Assembly: GCF_000328685.1 (NCBI RefSeq)
Contig: NC_019974.1
Span: 921,001-985,000 of the forward strand
Length of the DNA stretch: 64,000 bases
DNA from: Natronococcus occultus SP4
GTDB taxonomy: Archaea > Halobacteriota > Halobacteria > Halobacteriales > Natrialbaceae
Direction of reading: 5' to 3'
Shown: piece after piece, positions 16,545-24,838 of the stretch
How the letters are laid out: each line of letters begins with the position of its first letter
Numbering within the stretch: the first letter of the stretch is position 1
Translations under genes and position numbers: made by a program
The notes under the pieces: generated by a model
Told to the model about the DNA's origin: nothing
Database searches by the model: none
Seen by the model: the letters and a program-made list of their open reading frames with translations, nothing else

Positions 16545-17417
16545 TTAGTCGTACTCGTAGAACCCCTGGCCCGTCTTCTTCCCGAGGTCGCCCGCCTCGA
16601 CCTTGCGCTTGAGCAGGTAGGCCGGTTTGTACCGGTCGCCCAGCTCCTCGTGAAGCGTCTCGGAGGCGTGGAGACAGATGTCGAGGCCGATGTGGTCGGC
16701 CAGCGTCAGCGGCCCCATCGGAACGTTCGTCCCCAGCTCCATCCCCGCGTCGATGTCCTCTTTCGTCGCGACGCCCTCGTCGTAGGCCCGGATGCCCTCG
16801 TTGATCCAGGGCATCAGGATTCGGTTGGTGACGAACCCGGGTTTGTCGTCGGACTCCCAGGTCGTCTTTCCGAGCTCCTCGGCGACGTCGTGAGCCAGTT
16901 CGGTCGCGGCGTCGGTCGTCTTCTCGCCGACGACGACCTCGACGCCCTCCATGATCGGCACCGGGTTCATGAAGTGCAGCCCGATCACGCGCTCGGGACG
17001 GTCGAGCTCGGCGGCGATCGTCGTGATCGAGAGCGTGCTCGTGTTCGTCGCCAGCACGACGTCCTCGTCGCAGACGTCCTCGAGATCCGCGAAGATCTCC
17101 TGTTTGACGTCCATCTCCTCGAGGGCGGCCTCGACGACGAGGTCGCAGTCGGCGAGCTCGTCGATCTCGGTCGTCCCCTCGATTCGCTCCTGGATGCGCT
17201 CGGGATCGTCCTCGAGGGCGTCCCGGTCCGCGAGCCGTCCGAGGCTGTCCTCGATCGTCTCGAAGCCGCTTTCGACGAACTCCTGGTCGATGTCCCGGAG
17301 GACGACGTCGTAGCCGGACGTCGCGGCGACCTGCGCGATCCCGCTGCCCATCGTTCCTGCGCCGACGACGCCGATCCGATCGATCTGATCGCGTACCATA
17401 CGCCCGCCTTCACTCAT
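16545..17417 (-). CDS. 3-hydroxyacyl-CoA dehydrogenase
   Basis: 290 residues, or 284 if the second ATG at 17399 is used; both are plausible, the second placing the start nearer the first strand. The NAD motif is GVVGAGTMGSGIAQ. The catalytic His is in GLHFMNPVPIMEGVEVV, paired with a Glu in that segment, and the Asn in VTNRILMPWINEG completes the active site. It oxidises (S)-3-hydroxyacyl-CoA to 3-ketoacyl-CoA in beta-oxidation or PHA metabolism. Stand-alone form without an enoyl-CoA hydratase domain. The 240 nt between it and the squalene synthase-like gene hold nothing I can recognise. Confidence 0.94.
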   Translation of the reverse strand: MSEGGRMVRDQIDRIGVVGAGTMGSGIAQVAATSGYDVVLRDIDQEFVESGFETIEDSLGRLADRDALEDDPERIQERIEGTTEIDELADCDLVVEAALEEMDVKQEIFADLEDVCDEDVVLATNTSTLSITTIAAELDRPERVIGLHFMNPVPIMEGVEVVVGEKTTDAATELAHDVAEELGKTTWESDDKPGFVTNRILMPWINEGIRAYDEGVATKEDIDAGMELGTNVPMGPLTLADHIGLDICLHASETLHEELGDRYKPAYLLKRKVEAGDLGKKTGQGFYEYD

Positions 17418-17556
17418 CGACGCCGTAAACGTGCCGATCGACCGTGTAGGTTCGACGCTCGACTGGCCGGAACTGTCTTATCTGTGATGGTTGGAAGCAG
17501 GAATAGTACTCGAGTGCCACCGACCGAGAGCGTCGCTTACTACGACTGTAAGTAAT

Positions 17557-17586
17557 TTATATCAGGCAGACCATCAGAGATATATA
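17557..17586 (+). promoter_or_regulatory. Double TATA promoter of the aldolase-FBPase operon
   Basis: TTTATA at 17557-17562 and TATATA at 17581-17586. The second is centred 27 nt before the ATG at 17611, right for a leaderless transcript; the first could give a start with a 5' leader. Two possible start sites would suit a regulated gluconeogenic operon. Confidence 0.6.
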
Positions 17587-17610
17587 CCGACACGGTGGAC
17601 CGTCTAACAG

Positions 17611-18399
17611 ATGATTCCGATCGACGACTCTCCGATCGTTCGCGACGGCAAGTCACTGATCCTCGCGATGGACCACGGGCTCGAGCACGGCCCGGTCGAC
17701 TTCGAGGACGTCCCGGAGAAGCTCGACCCGTCGACGGTGTTCGAGACGGCGACCCACGACGCGGTCTCGGCGATGGCCGTCCAGAAGGGGATCGCGGAGG
17801 GGTACTACCCCAGCTACGAGGACGACGTCAACCTCCTGTTGAAGGTAAACGGAACCTCGAACCTCTGGATGGGCGAGTACGACTCGGCGGTGAACTGCTC
17901 GGTCGACTACGCAGCCGAACTCGGCGCCGACGCCATCGGCTTCACCCTCTACGGCGGCTCGAACCACGAGGTCGAGATGGCCGAGGAGTTCCGCGACGTT
18001 CAGGAGCAGGCCCGCGAACACGACCTGCCCGTCGTCATGTGGTCGTACCCGCGCGGTCAGGGACTCAAGAACGACACCAAGCCCGACGTCATCTCCTACG
18101 CGACCCGTCTGGGCCTCGAGCTGGGCGCCGACATCGCGAAGGTCAAATATCCCGGGAGCCCCGAGGCGATGGAACACGCCTGCAAGGCCGCCGGCGATAT
18201 GAACGTCGTCATGAGCGGGGGCTCGAAGACCTCGGACTACGAGTTCCTCTCGACGGTCGAGGCCGCCATCAACGCCGGCGCGACGGGGCTGGCCGTCGGC
18301 CGTAACGTCTGGCAGCGCGAGGACCCCACCCAGCTTCTCGACGCCCTCGAGAAAGTCATCTACGAGGAGGAGACGGCCGACGCCGCCCTCGAGGAATGA
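17611..18399 (+). CDS. fba: Class I fructose-bisphosphate aldolase (archaeal DhnA type)
   Basis: 262 residues. The barrel begins KSLILAMDHGLEHGP, the Schiff-base lysine region is ADIAKVKYPGSPE (K177/K179), and the phosphate-binding loops are GFTLYGGSNH and VMSGGSKTSD with GATGLAVGRNVWQ at the end. It condenses or cleaves fructose 1,6-bisphosphate. A relative in this family makes the aromatic-pathway precursor ADH (2-amino-3,7-dideoxy-threo-hept-6-ulosonate), but the 4-nt overlap with FBPase downstream argues strongly for the gluconeogenic aldolase. Confidence 0.92.
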   Translation: MIPIDDSPIVRDGKSLILAMDHGLEHGPVDFEDVPEKLDPSTVFETATHDAVSAMAVQKGIAEGYYPSYEDDVNLLLKVNGTSNLWMGEYDSAVNCSVDYAAELGADAIGFTLYGGSNHEVEMAEEFRDVQEQAREHDLPVVMWSYPRGQGLKNDTKPDVISYATRLGLELGADIAKVKYPGSPEAMEHACKAAGDMNVVMSGGSKTSDYEFLSTVEAAINAGATGLAVGRNVWQREDPTQLLDALEKVIYEEETADAALEE

Positions 18400-19271
18400 G
18401 TGACACAGACGACGACCACGAACAGGTCGTCGACGAGGTGATCGAGACGATCGCGGGGTCGGCAAACGAGATCAGGCGGGGCCTCGTCGGCCGACGCGAG
18501 GACGCCGACGCCGAGAACCCAAGCGGCGAGACCCAGGCCGAAGCCGACGTCTGGGCCGACGACCTGCTGGCCGATCGCATCTCGTCGATCGACGGCGTCT
18601 GCCAGTACGCGAGCGAGGAGCGTCGGGAGACGATCGACTGCGGCGACGACGACGGCCTCTCGGTCGGCGTCGACCCGCTCGACGGCTCCTCGAACCTCAA
18701 GTCGAACAACACGATGGGGACGGTGTTCGGAATTTACGACGAACCCCTTCCCGCGCCGGGAACTGCCCTCGTCGCCTCGGGCTGGATCCTCTACGGACCG
18801 ATCACGACGATGGCGCTCGCCCGCGACGGCACCGTCAAGAAGTACGAGCTCACGAGCGACGATCGCACTCTCGTCGACGACGACGTCGTCCTCCCCGAGG
18901 ACCCGCTCGTCTACGGCTTCGGCGGACGCGTCCCCGACTGGCACGCCGATTTCGAGGCGTTCGTCCGTGAGGTCGAATCCGACGACTCGCTGAAGCTCCG
19001 CTACGGCGGCGCGATGATCGGCGACGTCAACCAGGTGTTGACCTACGGCGGGATCTTCGCCTACCCCGCCCTCGAGGACGCCCCCCGCGGGAAGCTCCGG
19101 CTGCAGTTCGAGGGGAACCCGATCGCACACCTCATCGAAACCGCCGGCGGTAGCTCCTCGGACGGGACCCGGTCGATCCTCGAAGTCAAGCCGGACGAGC
19201 TCCACGACCGAGTGCCGCTCCACGTCGGCAACGACGAGCTGATCGACCGCCTCGAGGACGTCCTCGAGTAG
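18396..19271 (+). CDS. fbp: Fructose-1,6-bisphosphatase class 1
   Basis: 291 residues. Metal-binding Glu is in QYASEERRETI and the signature is VGVDPLDGSSNLKSN; the FGGRVPDW and KLRLQFEGNPIAHLIETAGG segments follow. It hydrolyses fructose 1,6-bisphosphate to fructose 6-phosphate, the committed gluconeogenic step. ATGA overlap (18396-18399) couples it to the aldolase gene, so condensation and dephosphorylation are made together and push flux towards hexoses. Confidence 0.95.
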   Translation: MSDTDDDHEQVVDEVIETIAGSANEIRRGLVGRREDADAENPSGETQAEADVWADDLLADRISSIDGVCQYASEERRETIDCGDDDGLSVGVDPLDGSSNLKSNNTMGTVFGIYDEPLPAPGTALVASGWILYGPITTMALARDGTVKKYELTSDDRTLVDDDVVLPEDPLVYGFGGRVPDWHADFEAFVREVESDDSLKLRYGGAMIGDVNQVLTYGGIFAYPALEDAPRGKLRLQFEGNPIAHLIETAGGSSSDGTRSILEVKPDELHDRVPLHVGNDELIDRLEDVLE

Positions 19272-19351
19272 GGCTCCGTCGGATTTTTTGAGGCGTCCGG
19301 GCGAGCGAGAAGTCGTTCGAACCAGTCGTCGACGGAAGACAAGCGGCGCGG

Positions 19352-19615
19352 TCAGGATCCCGACGTCGACCCACCCCACCAGGCGGTGAACTGGACGTAG
19401 AGTCCGACCCCGCCGAGCAGAAGGGCGTAGAACAGCCACCGCGGCCAGTTCGTCGAGAGAAACAGCAGCGTCAGAAACAGGACCCAGAGACCCACGACGA
19501 GCGCGTCGAGGACGAGACGGGTACCGACGCCGACGACCGCCGCGAGGCTGGCGAGGACGCGGCGGGGCCGTGAGCGTCGGTCGTCGGACATCGCTGGCGT
19601 GGTGTCGGATACCAT
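19352..19615 (-). CDS. Small membrane protein coupled to the serine protease gene
   Basis: 87 residues with two or three hydrophobic helices (about 21-52, RVLASLAAVVGVGTRLVLDA onward, and 58-80). Its ATG (19613-19615) comes one nucleotide after the TGA of the protease gene, which supports this start over the internal ATG at 19591 and indicates coupled translation. No known family. It might anchor, inhibit or help export the protease, but only the gene order suggests this. Confidence 0.65.
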   Translation of the reverse strand: MVSDTTPAMSDDRRSRPRRVLASLAAVVGVGTRLVLDALVVGLWVLFLTLLFLSTNWPRWLFYALLLGGVGLYVQFTAWWGGSTSGS

Positions 19616-19616
19616 C

Positions 19617-20789
19617 TCAGAAGTGATAACCGTACTGCTCGGTGACCCGGTAGGCCGCGACCCCCCAGACGTAGCTCTGGCCGGGCCACCAGGTGCGGGC
19701 GTTGTTGAACCCGGCGACGAGGACGTCCTCGGCCTCGCCCTCGGGATCCGAGTAGTAGCTGACCGAGCCGCTGTCGCCGTCTGTCAGGTCCATCTCGCCG
19801 CCCCAGCGGATCTGACCGCGCCGACAGAAGTCGTCAGTGAAACAGGTCACGGCGTCGAACCCCTGGACGCGCCCGGTCGTATGGCCCGTCAGCGCGCCGA
19901 CCTTCTCGAGGTTCTCGTCGCGAGCGATGAGGTCCGCGAGCCCCCAGCGGGTGAGCTGGCCGCGGACACGAACCGGTTCGGGCGCGTCGATCCACGTCGA
20001 CGGCGAGAGCTCGCCGTTGGGCTCGATAGCGGCGACGTCCTCGACCGGATAGGCGCTTCTGACCGGACCGAGCTCGACGGGTTCCTCGGACGAGACCGGA
20101 AGCGACAGCGACGCGCCGGCGACGTCGTCCTGTTCCTCGAAGGCGTGCTCGGCCGTCACGAAGTACTCCTGTTCGTCCTCGGGGTCGAACAGGGCAGGCC
20201 CGAGCGTCGCGAGACTCGAGGGGGTCTCGCAGGCGATCCCTGCGGGAACGCGACTGGCGGTCACTGACTCGACCATCCGCGGTTCGTAGTGGTCGGAGTT
20301 GTCCTCGACCGCGTCGACCTCGAGGACCGAACGGAGATCCAGCGAGACGCCGTCGCCGAGCTCGCCGATCGTCTCCCGGACCGAGTCGAGGTCACCGGAG
20401 ACGCCGACCGAGACCGCAGCGCCGCCGTCGTCGTAGCTCTTGGGGACGACCGCGCTGCCGAGATACCCGGTGAACGCCACCCGGGAGAGCCGGTCGTTCA
20501 GCTCGATGGCCTTCTGGACGGCCGCGTACCAGTCGGCGGGGACGTACTCCGTGCGTTCCTCGAGCGACCAGGGGTCGTCGGGATCGCTTCTGACGAGTGC
20601 GGTGACGACCGGGACCTCGTCGTCGTCGGCCGCCAGGAAGTCCTCGACGCCGAGGAAGTGAGCCATTCCGACCGCGTACCCGCCGGTAACGAGAGTGCGA
20701 ACGAACTCGCGGCGATCCATTCCCTGCTCTACCCGATCGCGGATCGAGGCGAGTCTGGTTGCGGAACTGGAACGGGTCGCGTCGGACAT
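19617..20789 (-). CDS. Tat-exported chymotrypsin-fold (S1-like) serine protease
   Basis: 390 residues. A twin-arginine motif (MDRREFVRTLVTGGYAVGMA, residues 24-43) follows a 23-residue lead. After a pro-like region of about 120 residues (60-175), the protease domain begins near VPAGIACETPSSLATLGPAL. The triad is visible as H215 (VTAEHAF), D251 (VEDVAAIEP) and S340 (TDGDSGSVSY); GALTGHTTGRVQG before the serine resembles the strand of streptogrisin/alpha-lytic-type enzymes. It should be secreted folded and be active in high salt. Halolysins of haloarchaea are subtilisin-like, so this is a different fold. Substrate unknown. Confidence 0.85.
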   Translation of the reverse strand: MSDATRSSSATRLASIRDRVEQGMDRREFVRTLVTGGYAVGMAHFLGVEDFLAADDDEVPVVTALVRSDPDDPWSLEERTEYVPADWYAAVQKAIELNDRLSRVAFTGYLGSAVVPKSYDDGGAAVSVGVSGDLDSVRETIGELGDGVSLDLRSVLEVDAVEDNSDHYEPRMVESVTASRVPAGIACETPSSLATLGPALFDPEDEQEYFVTAEHAFEEQDDVAGASLSLPVSSEEPVELGPVRSAYPVEDVAAIEPNGELSPSTWIDAPEPVRVRGQLTRWGLADLIARDENLEKVGALTGHTTGRVQGFDAVTCFTDDFCRRGQIRWGGEMDLTDGDSGSVSYYSDPEGEAEDVLVAGFNNARTWWPGQSYVWGVAAYRVTEQYGYHF

Positions 20790-21039
20790 GCTACGGATCT
20801 ATCGAGCGCTGGGCTCCGTCGTACTCCCCGGGAACGCATAGCTAATCTTCACGTACACCCGTGGGTTCGGCAGTTACTACGTGGTTGGGCTAATTAGAGC
20901 ATACCGGTTCTGCCTGCAGGTGCTACACCGGTTTCGGACTGTGACAGTCATCGAACGTGGCGTTTCGACGTGGTCGCTGATCTGATCCCGCCGCCCGCGA
21001 GTGAAAACGGTTTTGGGACCCCCCGTCGCAATTTTTGTC

Positions 21040-22818
21040 ATGAAAGTTCGTATCACCGAGACGGCGTCCGACGACGAGGCAGCCGCGATCGCGGCCGCGC
21101 TGGCCGAGCACGTCGGAAACGATGTCGAGGTGTACGTCGGCGACGAGGACGAACCGGCAGCGACCCACGAGGAACCGCCCGAATCCGAACCGACGGCGGA
21201 TCGGTCGGCGGACGATCGAACCGCGGAGTCGCTCGGCCCAACTGACCGCGAAGAGCTGCTGTGGGAGGAGATCGAGGACATTCTCGAGGGCGGGCCGAAG
21301 AAGTACCGCGAGCAACTCGAGGACGGCGAGAAGCTGTTCGTCCGGGATCGACTCGACCTGTGGTTCGGCGGCGACGACGGCGACCTGCTGTTCGAGGACG
21401 GAAAGTTCGCGGCGTTTGACGACTGGCACCCCCGCGGAGCCGACGCCGACGAGGAGACCGACGATCGGCTGCCGGCGGACGGGCTCATCACCGGCGCCGC
21501 GGAATTCGAGGGGCGGGACGTCCACTTCATGGCCAACGACTACACCGTCAAGCGCGGCAGCATGGCCGCAAAGGGCGTCGAGAAGTTCCTTCGAATGCAA
21601 CAGCGGGCGCTGAAGACCGGCCAGCCCGTGCTCTACCTGATGGACTCCTCGGGCGGACGGATCGACCAGCAGACGGGCTTTTTCGCCAACCGCGAGGGGA
21701 TCGGGAAGTACTACTACAACCACTCGATGCTCTCGGGTCGGGTGCCCCAGATCTGCGTGCTCTACGGCCCCTGTATCGCCGGAGCGGCCTACACGCCCGT
21801 CTTCGCCGATTTCACGATCATGGTCGAGGGGATGTCCGCGATGGCGATCGCCTCCCCGCGGATGGTCCAGATGGTCACCGGCGAGGACATCGATCTCGAG
21901 GAGCTCGGGGGGCCCGCGGTCCACGCCCGCGAGTCGGGGTCGGCGGATCTGGTTGCACGGGACGAGGAACACGCCCGCGAGCTCGTCGCCCAGCTGATCA
22001 CCTACCTCCCCGACAGCGCCGACGAGAAACCGCCGAAACAGGAGCCGAAACCCCCGGCCGCCTCTCCCGAGGGGATCGACGCGATCGTGCCCCAGGAGCC
22101 GAACAAGGGGTACGACATGACCGACGTCATCGATCGCGTCGTCGACGACGGGTCCTACTTCGAGTTACGGCCCGACTACGGCGAGGAGATCATCACGGCC
22201 TACGCCCGGATCGACGGCCGCCCCGTCGGGATCGTCGCGAACCAGCCGGCCCACCGCGCGGGCGCGATCTTCCCCGACGCCGCCGAGAAGGCCGCGGAGT
22301 TCATCTGGAAGTCCGACGCGTTCGATATTCCCTTGCTCTATCTCTGTGACACGCCCGGCTTCATGGCCGGCTCGCAGGTCGAGCAGGAGGGGATCTTAGA
22401 GCAGGGCAAGAAGATGATCTACGCGACCTCGTCGGCGACGGTGCCGAAACAGACCGTCGTCGTCCGCAAGGCCTACGGCGCCGGGATCTACGCGATGGGC
22501 GGCCCCGCCTACGACCCCGAGAGCGTCATCGGGCTCCCCTCCGGCGAAATCGCCATCATGGGCCCCGAGGCCGCGATCAACGCCGTCTACGCGCGCAAGC
22601 TCTCGGAGATCGACGACCCCGAGGAGCGCGAACGCCGCGAGCAGGAACTGCGCGAGGAGTACCGCGAGGACATCGACGTCCACCGGATGGCCAGCGAGGT
22701 TGTCATCGACGAGATCGTCCCGCCGAGCACGCTCCGCGAGGAGCTGTCGGCCCGCTTCGCGTTCTACGAAGGTCTCGAGAAGGAACTCCCCGACAAGAAA
22801 CACGGCACGATCCTGTAG
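21040..22818 (+). CDS. Acyl-CoA carboxylase, carboxyltransferase (beta) subunit with N-terminal extension
   Basis: 592 residues from ATG at 21040; a GTG 13 codons upstream lacks family character. Residues 1-70 (MKVRITETASDDEAAAIAAA, then an acidic linker) precede the usual carboxyltransferase start. The N- and C-terminal crotonase-like halves are both present: SSGGRIDQQTGFF and GPCIAGAAYTPVFAD for the first, IVANQPAHRAGAIFPDAAEKA, CDTPGFMAGSQVEQEG and AYGAGIYAMGGPAYDP for the second. It transfers CO2 from biotin to acetyl- or propionyl-CoA. The biotin carboxylase/BCCP partner is not in the window. The extension may correspond to a small epsilon/PccX-like subunit fused on, which is inference. 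Confidence 0.93.
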   Translation: MKVRITETASDDEAAAIAAALAEHVGNDVEVYVGDEDEPAATHEEPPESEPTADRSADDRTAESLGPTDREELLWEEIEDILEGGPKKYREQLEDGEKLFVRDRLDLWFGGDDGDLLFEDGKFAAFDDWHPRGADADEETDDRLPADGLITGAAEFEGRDVHFMANDYTVKRGSMAAKGVEKFLRMQQRALKTGQPVLYLMDSSGGRIDQQTGFFANREGIGKYYYNHSMLSGRVPQICVLYGPCIAGAAYTPVFADFTIMVEGMSAMAIASPRMVQMVTGEDIDLEELGGPAVHARESGSADLVARDEEHARELVAQLITYLPDSADEKPPKQEPKPPAASPEGIDAIVPQEPNKGYDMTDVIDRVVDDGSYFELRPDYGEEIITAYARIDGRPVGIVANQPAHRAGAIFPDAAEKAAEFIWKSDAFDIPLLYLCDTPGFMAGSQVEQEGILEQGKKMIYATSSATVPKQTVVVRKAYGAGIYAMGGPAYDPESVIGLPSGEIAIMGPEAAINAVYARKLSEIDDPEERERREQELREEYREDIDVHRMASEVVIDEIVPPSTLREELSARFAFYEGLEKELPDKKHGTIL

Positions 22819-22984
22819 TCGGTCCCTGTCGTTGCGAGTCGCCGTTGCGCTCCGGGCTGCTCGGTCTGTAGGAACGCGGCGTTCGGGATCGGCAACCGTT
22901 TAGCAGGCACCTATCGAGTTCATATCGCTGGCATAACAAAATCGCTCTCGCCCGTCGAGGTTACACGCTCCCGCGGGCGCGAGG

Positions 22985-23009
22985 ACCGGTTCGACTCCGG
23001 TCGGGGGTC
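22985..23009 (+). other. Isolated tRNA T-arm-like hairpin
   Basis: A perfect 5-bp stem (ACCGG/CCGGT) with the loop TTCGACT, then CGGGGGT and a C, looks exactly like the T arm and 3' acceptor strand of a tRNA. No matching 5' acceptor strand (ACCCCCG), D arm or anticodon arm is found upstream, so this is at most a tRNA 3' fragment, such as a relic of an integration site, or chance. It lies in the 193-nt gap before the small membrane protein gene, just upstream of its ATG. Confidence 0.35.
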
Positions 23010-23011
23010 TC

Positions 23012-23362
23012 ATGGGTGTCGACCAGGGACGGGCCTCCCAGTGGCTCCCCGACGAGATGTCGCCGAGGACGCTCGAGCGCGCGCTCTGGCTGCTTGTCGC
23101 CCTCTCGCTGGTCGGCGACGTCGTCACGACGTTCGTCGGGCTCCAGCTCGGGCTGGCCGAGTCGAACCCGATCGCCAGAAACGTGATCTACAGCCACGGG
23201 CTGACCGGAATGCTCGCAATGAAAGGTGCCGCCGTCGGCGTCGGCCTCGCCTGTCGGCCCCTCCTCCCGCAGGCGTACCGGATGATCGTCCCCGCCGGGC
23301 TCGCGGTCCCCTGGACCGTCGCGGTCGGGATCAACCTCTACATGATCTCGCAGGTCGTCTGA
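23012..23362 (+). CDS. DUF5658-like small membrane protein
   Basis: 116 residues (101 if the second ATG at 23057 is used). Helices at about 21-42 (LERALWLLVALSLVGDVVTTF), 63-80 and 92-113. The pattern GDVVTTFVGLQLGLAESNP followed by ARN is the mark of the DUF5658 group of small haloarchaeal/bacterial membrane proteins of unknown function. The 5' part overlaps no obvious promoter; which start is used is uncertain. Confidence 0.72.
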   Translation: MGVDQGRASQWLPDEMSPRTLERALWLLVALSLVGDVVTTFVGLQLGLAESNPIARNVIYSHGLTGMLAMKGAAVGVGLACRPLLPQAYRMIVPAGLAVPWTVAVGINLYMISQVV

Positions 23363-23403
23363 GCGGGCACCGACCGCGAGGTCAGCGTCGTTTTTCCGGA
23401 TCG

Positions 23404-24057
23404 TCAGCGATCTTCGCACGGGTCGGTCGCGTCCTCGATCGTCACTCGCCAGTTCCGAACCTCGTCCCGAACCGCCTCCCACTGCGCTCGCGTTCCGGGG
23501 ATCTCACCGACCGCGTCGCCCGTCGCGGCCCGCTCGAGGACGCGCCGGACGACAAGCGGGTCGTCGATCGAGCGAAACGCCAGCGTCGATCCGCTGGCGG
23601 TCTCGACGGCGACCGTGCCGGCATCGATCACCGTCTCGATCGCCCCCTGAGTAACGGTCGTGTTCTGGGTCCGTTCGAGCGCGACCGCACGCACTGAAAC
23701 CCCGAGGACGCCCCGCCTGATCGCCACTCGACGATCCGTGATCACGAACGCCGTCCTGGCGACCCGAACGTAGCGCCACAGTGGCAACGCCGAAAGCACC
23801 GGGAGCCAGCCAAGCGCCAGCGGCGAGAGCCACCCGACAGCGACGGCGACGGCGATCCCAGCCATGCCGAGGACGGCGACCGCCAGCCAGGGGACCACCG
23901 TCTGGATCCGCGGGCGACCGTGCCACCGGACCGTCTCGTCGTCCGCGAGCGCAAGCCAGGCGTCGATCCGCTCCCGGTCGGTCGGCTCGTCGACTCCCGG
24001 GTGGGTGTCGGCCGCTGGATCCGAGTCGGGGTCGGAATCGGACGTCGCGGTCGTCAT
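23404..24057 (-). CDS. PH domain (bPH_2) membrane protein
   Basis: 217 residues from ATG at 24055-24057. An acidic N-terminus of about 50 residues is followed by two helices (about 58-95, VVPWLAVAVLGMAGIAVAVA and ALGWLPVLSALPLW) and a bacterial pleckstrin-homology domain (FVITDRRVAIRRGVLGVSV, VALERTQNTTV, then TVAVETASGSTLAFRSIDDP). This is the YdbS/YdbT type of membrane PH protein. The start overlaps the TGA of the upstream PH-domain gene by 4 nt, so the two are a coupled pair, probably one complex. Function unknown; bacterial relatives affect membrane stress and antibiotic export. Confidence 0.85.
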   Translation of the reverse strand: MTTATSDSDPDSDPAADTHPGVDEPTDRERIDAWLALADDETVRWHGRPRIQTVVPWLAVAVLGMAGIAVAVAVGWLSPLALGWLPVLSALPLWRYVRVARTAFVITDRRVAIRRGVLGVSVRAVALERTQNTTVTQGAIETVIDAGTVAVETASGSTLAFRSIDDPLVVRRVLERAATGDAVGEIPGTRAQWEAVRDEVRNWRVTIEDATDPCEDR

Positions 24058-24836
24058 CGGCGGGATCGCTCGTCGTTCGTTGCGGGTCCGTCCCCGGGCG
24101 ACCGCTCCTCGGGCAAGTCCGTTTCGGGGACGTCCTCGTCGGTCGCGATCGAGTCGCCCGGCGGTCGCTCCCGACGAACGGGTGATCGCCGCTCCGACCC
24201 GGACCGTTCCGTCCCGGAGTCCGGTTCGCGCGTGGACTCCGAATCGGGGCCAGGATCGGGTTCGGGCAGCCGTTCGCCCTCGATCGTCGGCACGTCGCCG
24301 CGTTCGTCCTCGACCGCCGCACCGTTGCTCTCCTCGAGGAGCGTGCGGATCGCCCGCAGCTCGGCGAGGATCTCCTCGAGGACGTCGTCCTCGCCCCGAT
24401 CCGGGTCGCGGTGGCTCGCAACCTGTTCGCTGATCCGTTGCTGGACCGTCCGTGGGTCGGTGACCGATCGGAAAGCCATTTCGACGCCGGCCCCGCCCGC
24501 GGTCGTGAGCTCGACGGTACCGTAGCCGAAGGCAGAGCCGAGCGCGGACTGACTGTAGGAGATGTCCTGAACTTTCTCGTGGTCGATACGTTTGACGTCC
24601 CTGGAGAGCACGCCCGTCTTCCTGTAGATCGCCTCGTCGGTGATCACGTAGTCCGTGTTGCGAACGCGGAGATACTCCCCGACGATGATGAGGATCCCGA
24701 TCAGCACGATCGAGAGGGGGATCCCGATCGCGAGCGTCGGCACCAGCGTACGGCGATCGGGGCCGCCGGCCCAGACGATCGTCTCGTCGTCCTCCAGCGA
24801 GAGCCACTCGAGGGCGTCCTCACCGGAGGCCGACAT
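24054..24836 (-). CDS. PH domain (bPH_2) membrane protein with long acidic tail
   Basis: 260 residues from ATG at 24834-24836. Two helices near residues 30-58 (LVPTLAIGIPLSIVLIGILI), then a PH domain: DYVITDEAIYRKTGVLSRDV, DHEKVQDISYSQSALGSAFG, GTVELTTAGGAGVEMAFRSV. After about residue 150 comes a short helix (DDVLEEILAELRAIRTLLEE), a possible coiled coil, then a disordered Pro/Ser/Glu-rich tail of about 85 residues. The stop overlaps the next PH gene, and it begins 2 nt after the MaoC gene ends, so three genes form an operon. Function unknown. Confidence 0.85.
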   Translation of the reverse strand: MSASGEDALEWLSLEDDETIVWAGGPDRRTLVPTLAIGIPLSIVLIGILIIVGEYLRVRNTDYVITDEAIYRKTGVLSRDVKRIDHEKVQDISYSQSALGSAFGYGTVELTTAGGAGVEMAFRSVTDPRTVQQRISEQVASHRDPDRGEDDVLEEILAELRAIRTLLEESNGAAVEDERGDVPTIEGERLPEPDPGPDSESTREPDSGTERSGSERRSPVRRERPPGDSIATDEDVPETDLPEERSPGDGPATNDERSRR

Positions 24837-24838
24837 CC

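Noticed and set aside
13223-17417. A beta-oxidation operon
   Set aside because: The acyl-CoA and hydroxyacyl-CoA dehydrogenases are separate genes on the minus strand with unrelated genes between; they are functionally linked but not an operon.
22920-23009. Complete tRNA gene
   Set aside because: A T arm is present but no 5' acceptor strand, D arm or anticodon stem can be paired, even allowing an intron in the anticodon loop.
24058-24807. Long upstream extension of the first PH-domain protein
   Set aside because: It would overlap the whole second PH-domain gene, whose motifs are clear; the ATG at 24057 with the 4-nt overlap is the natural start.
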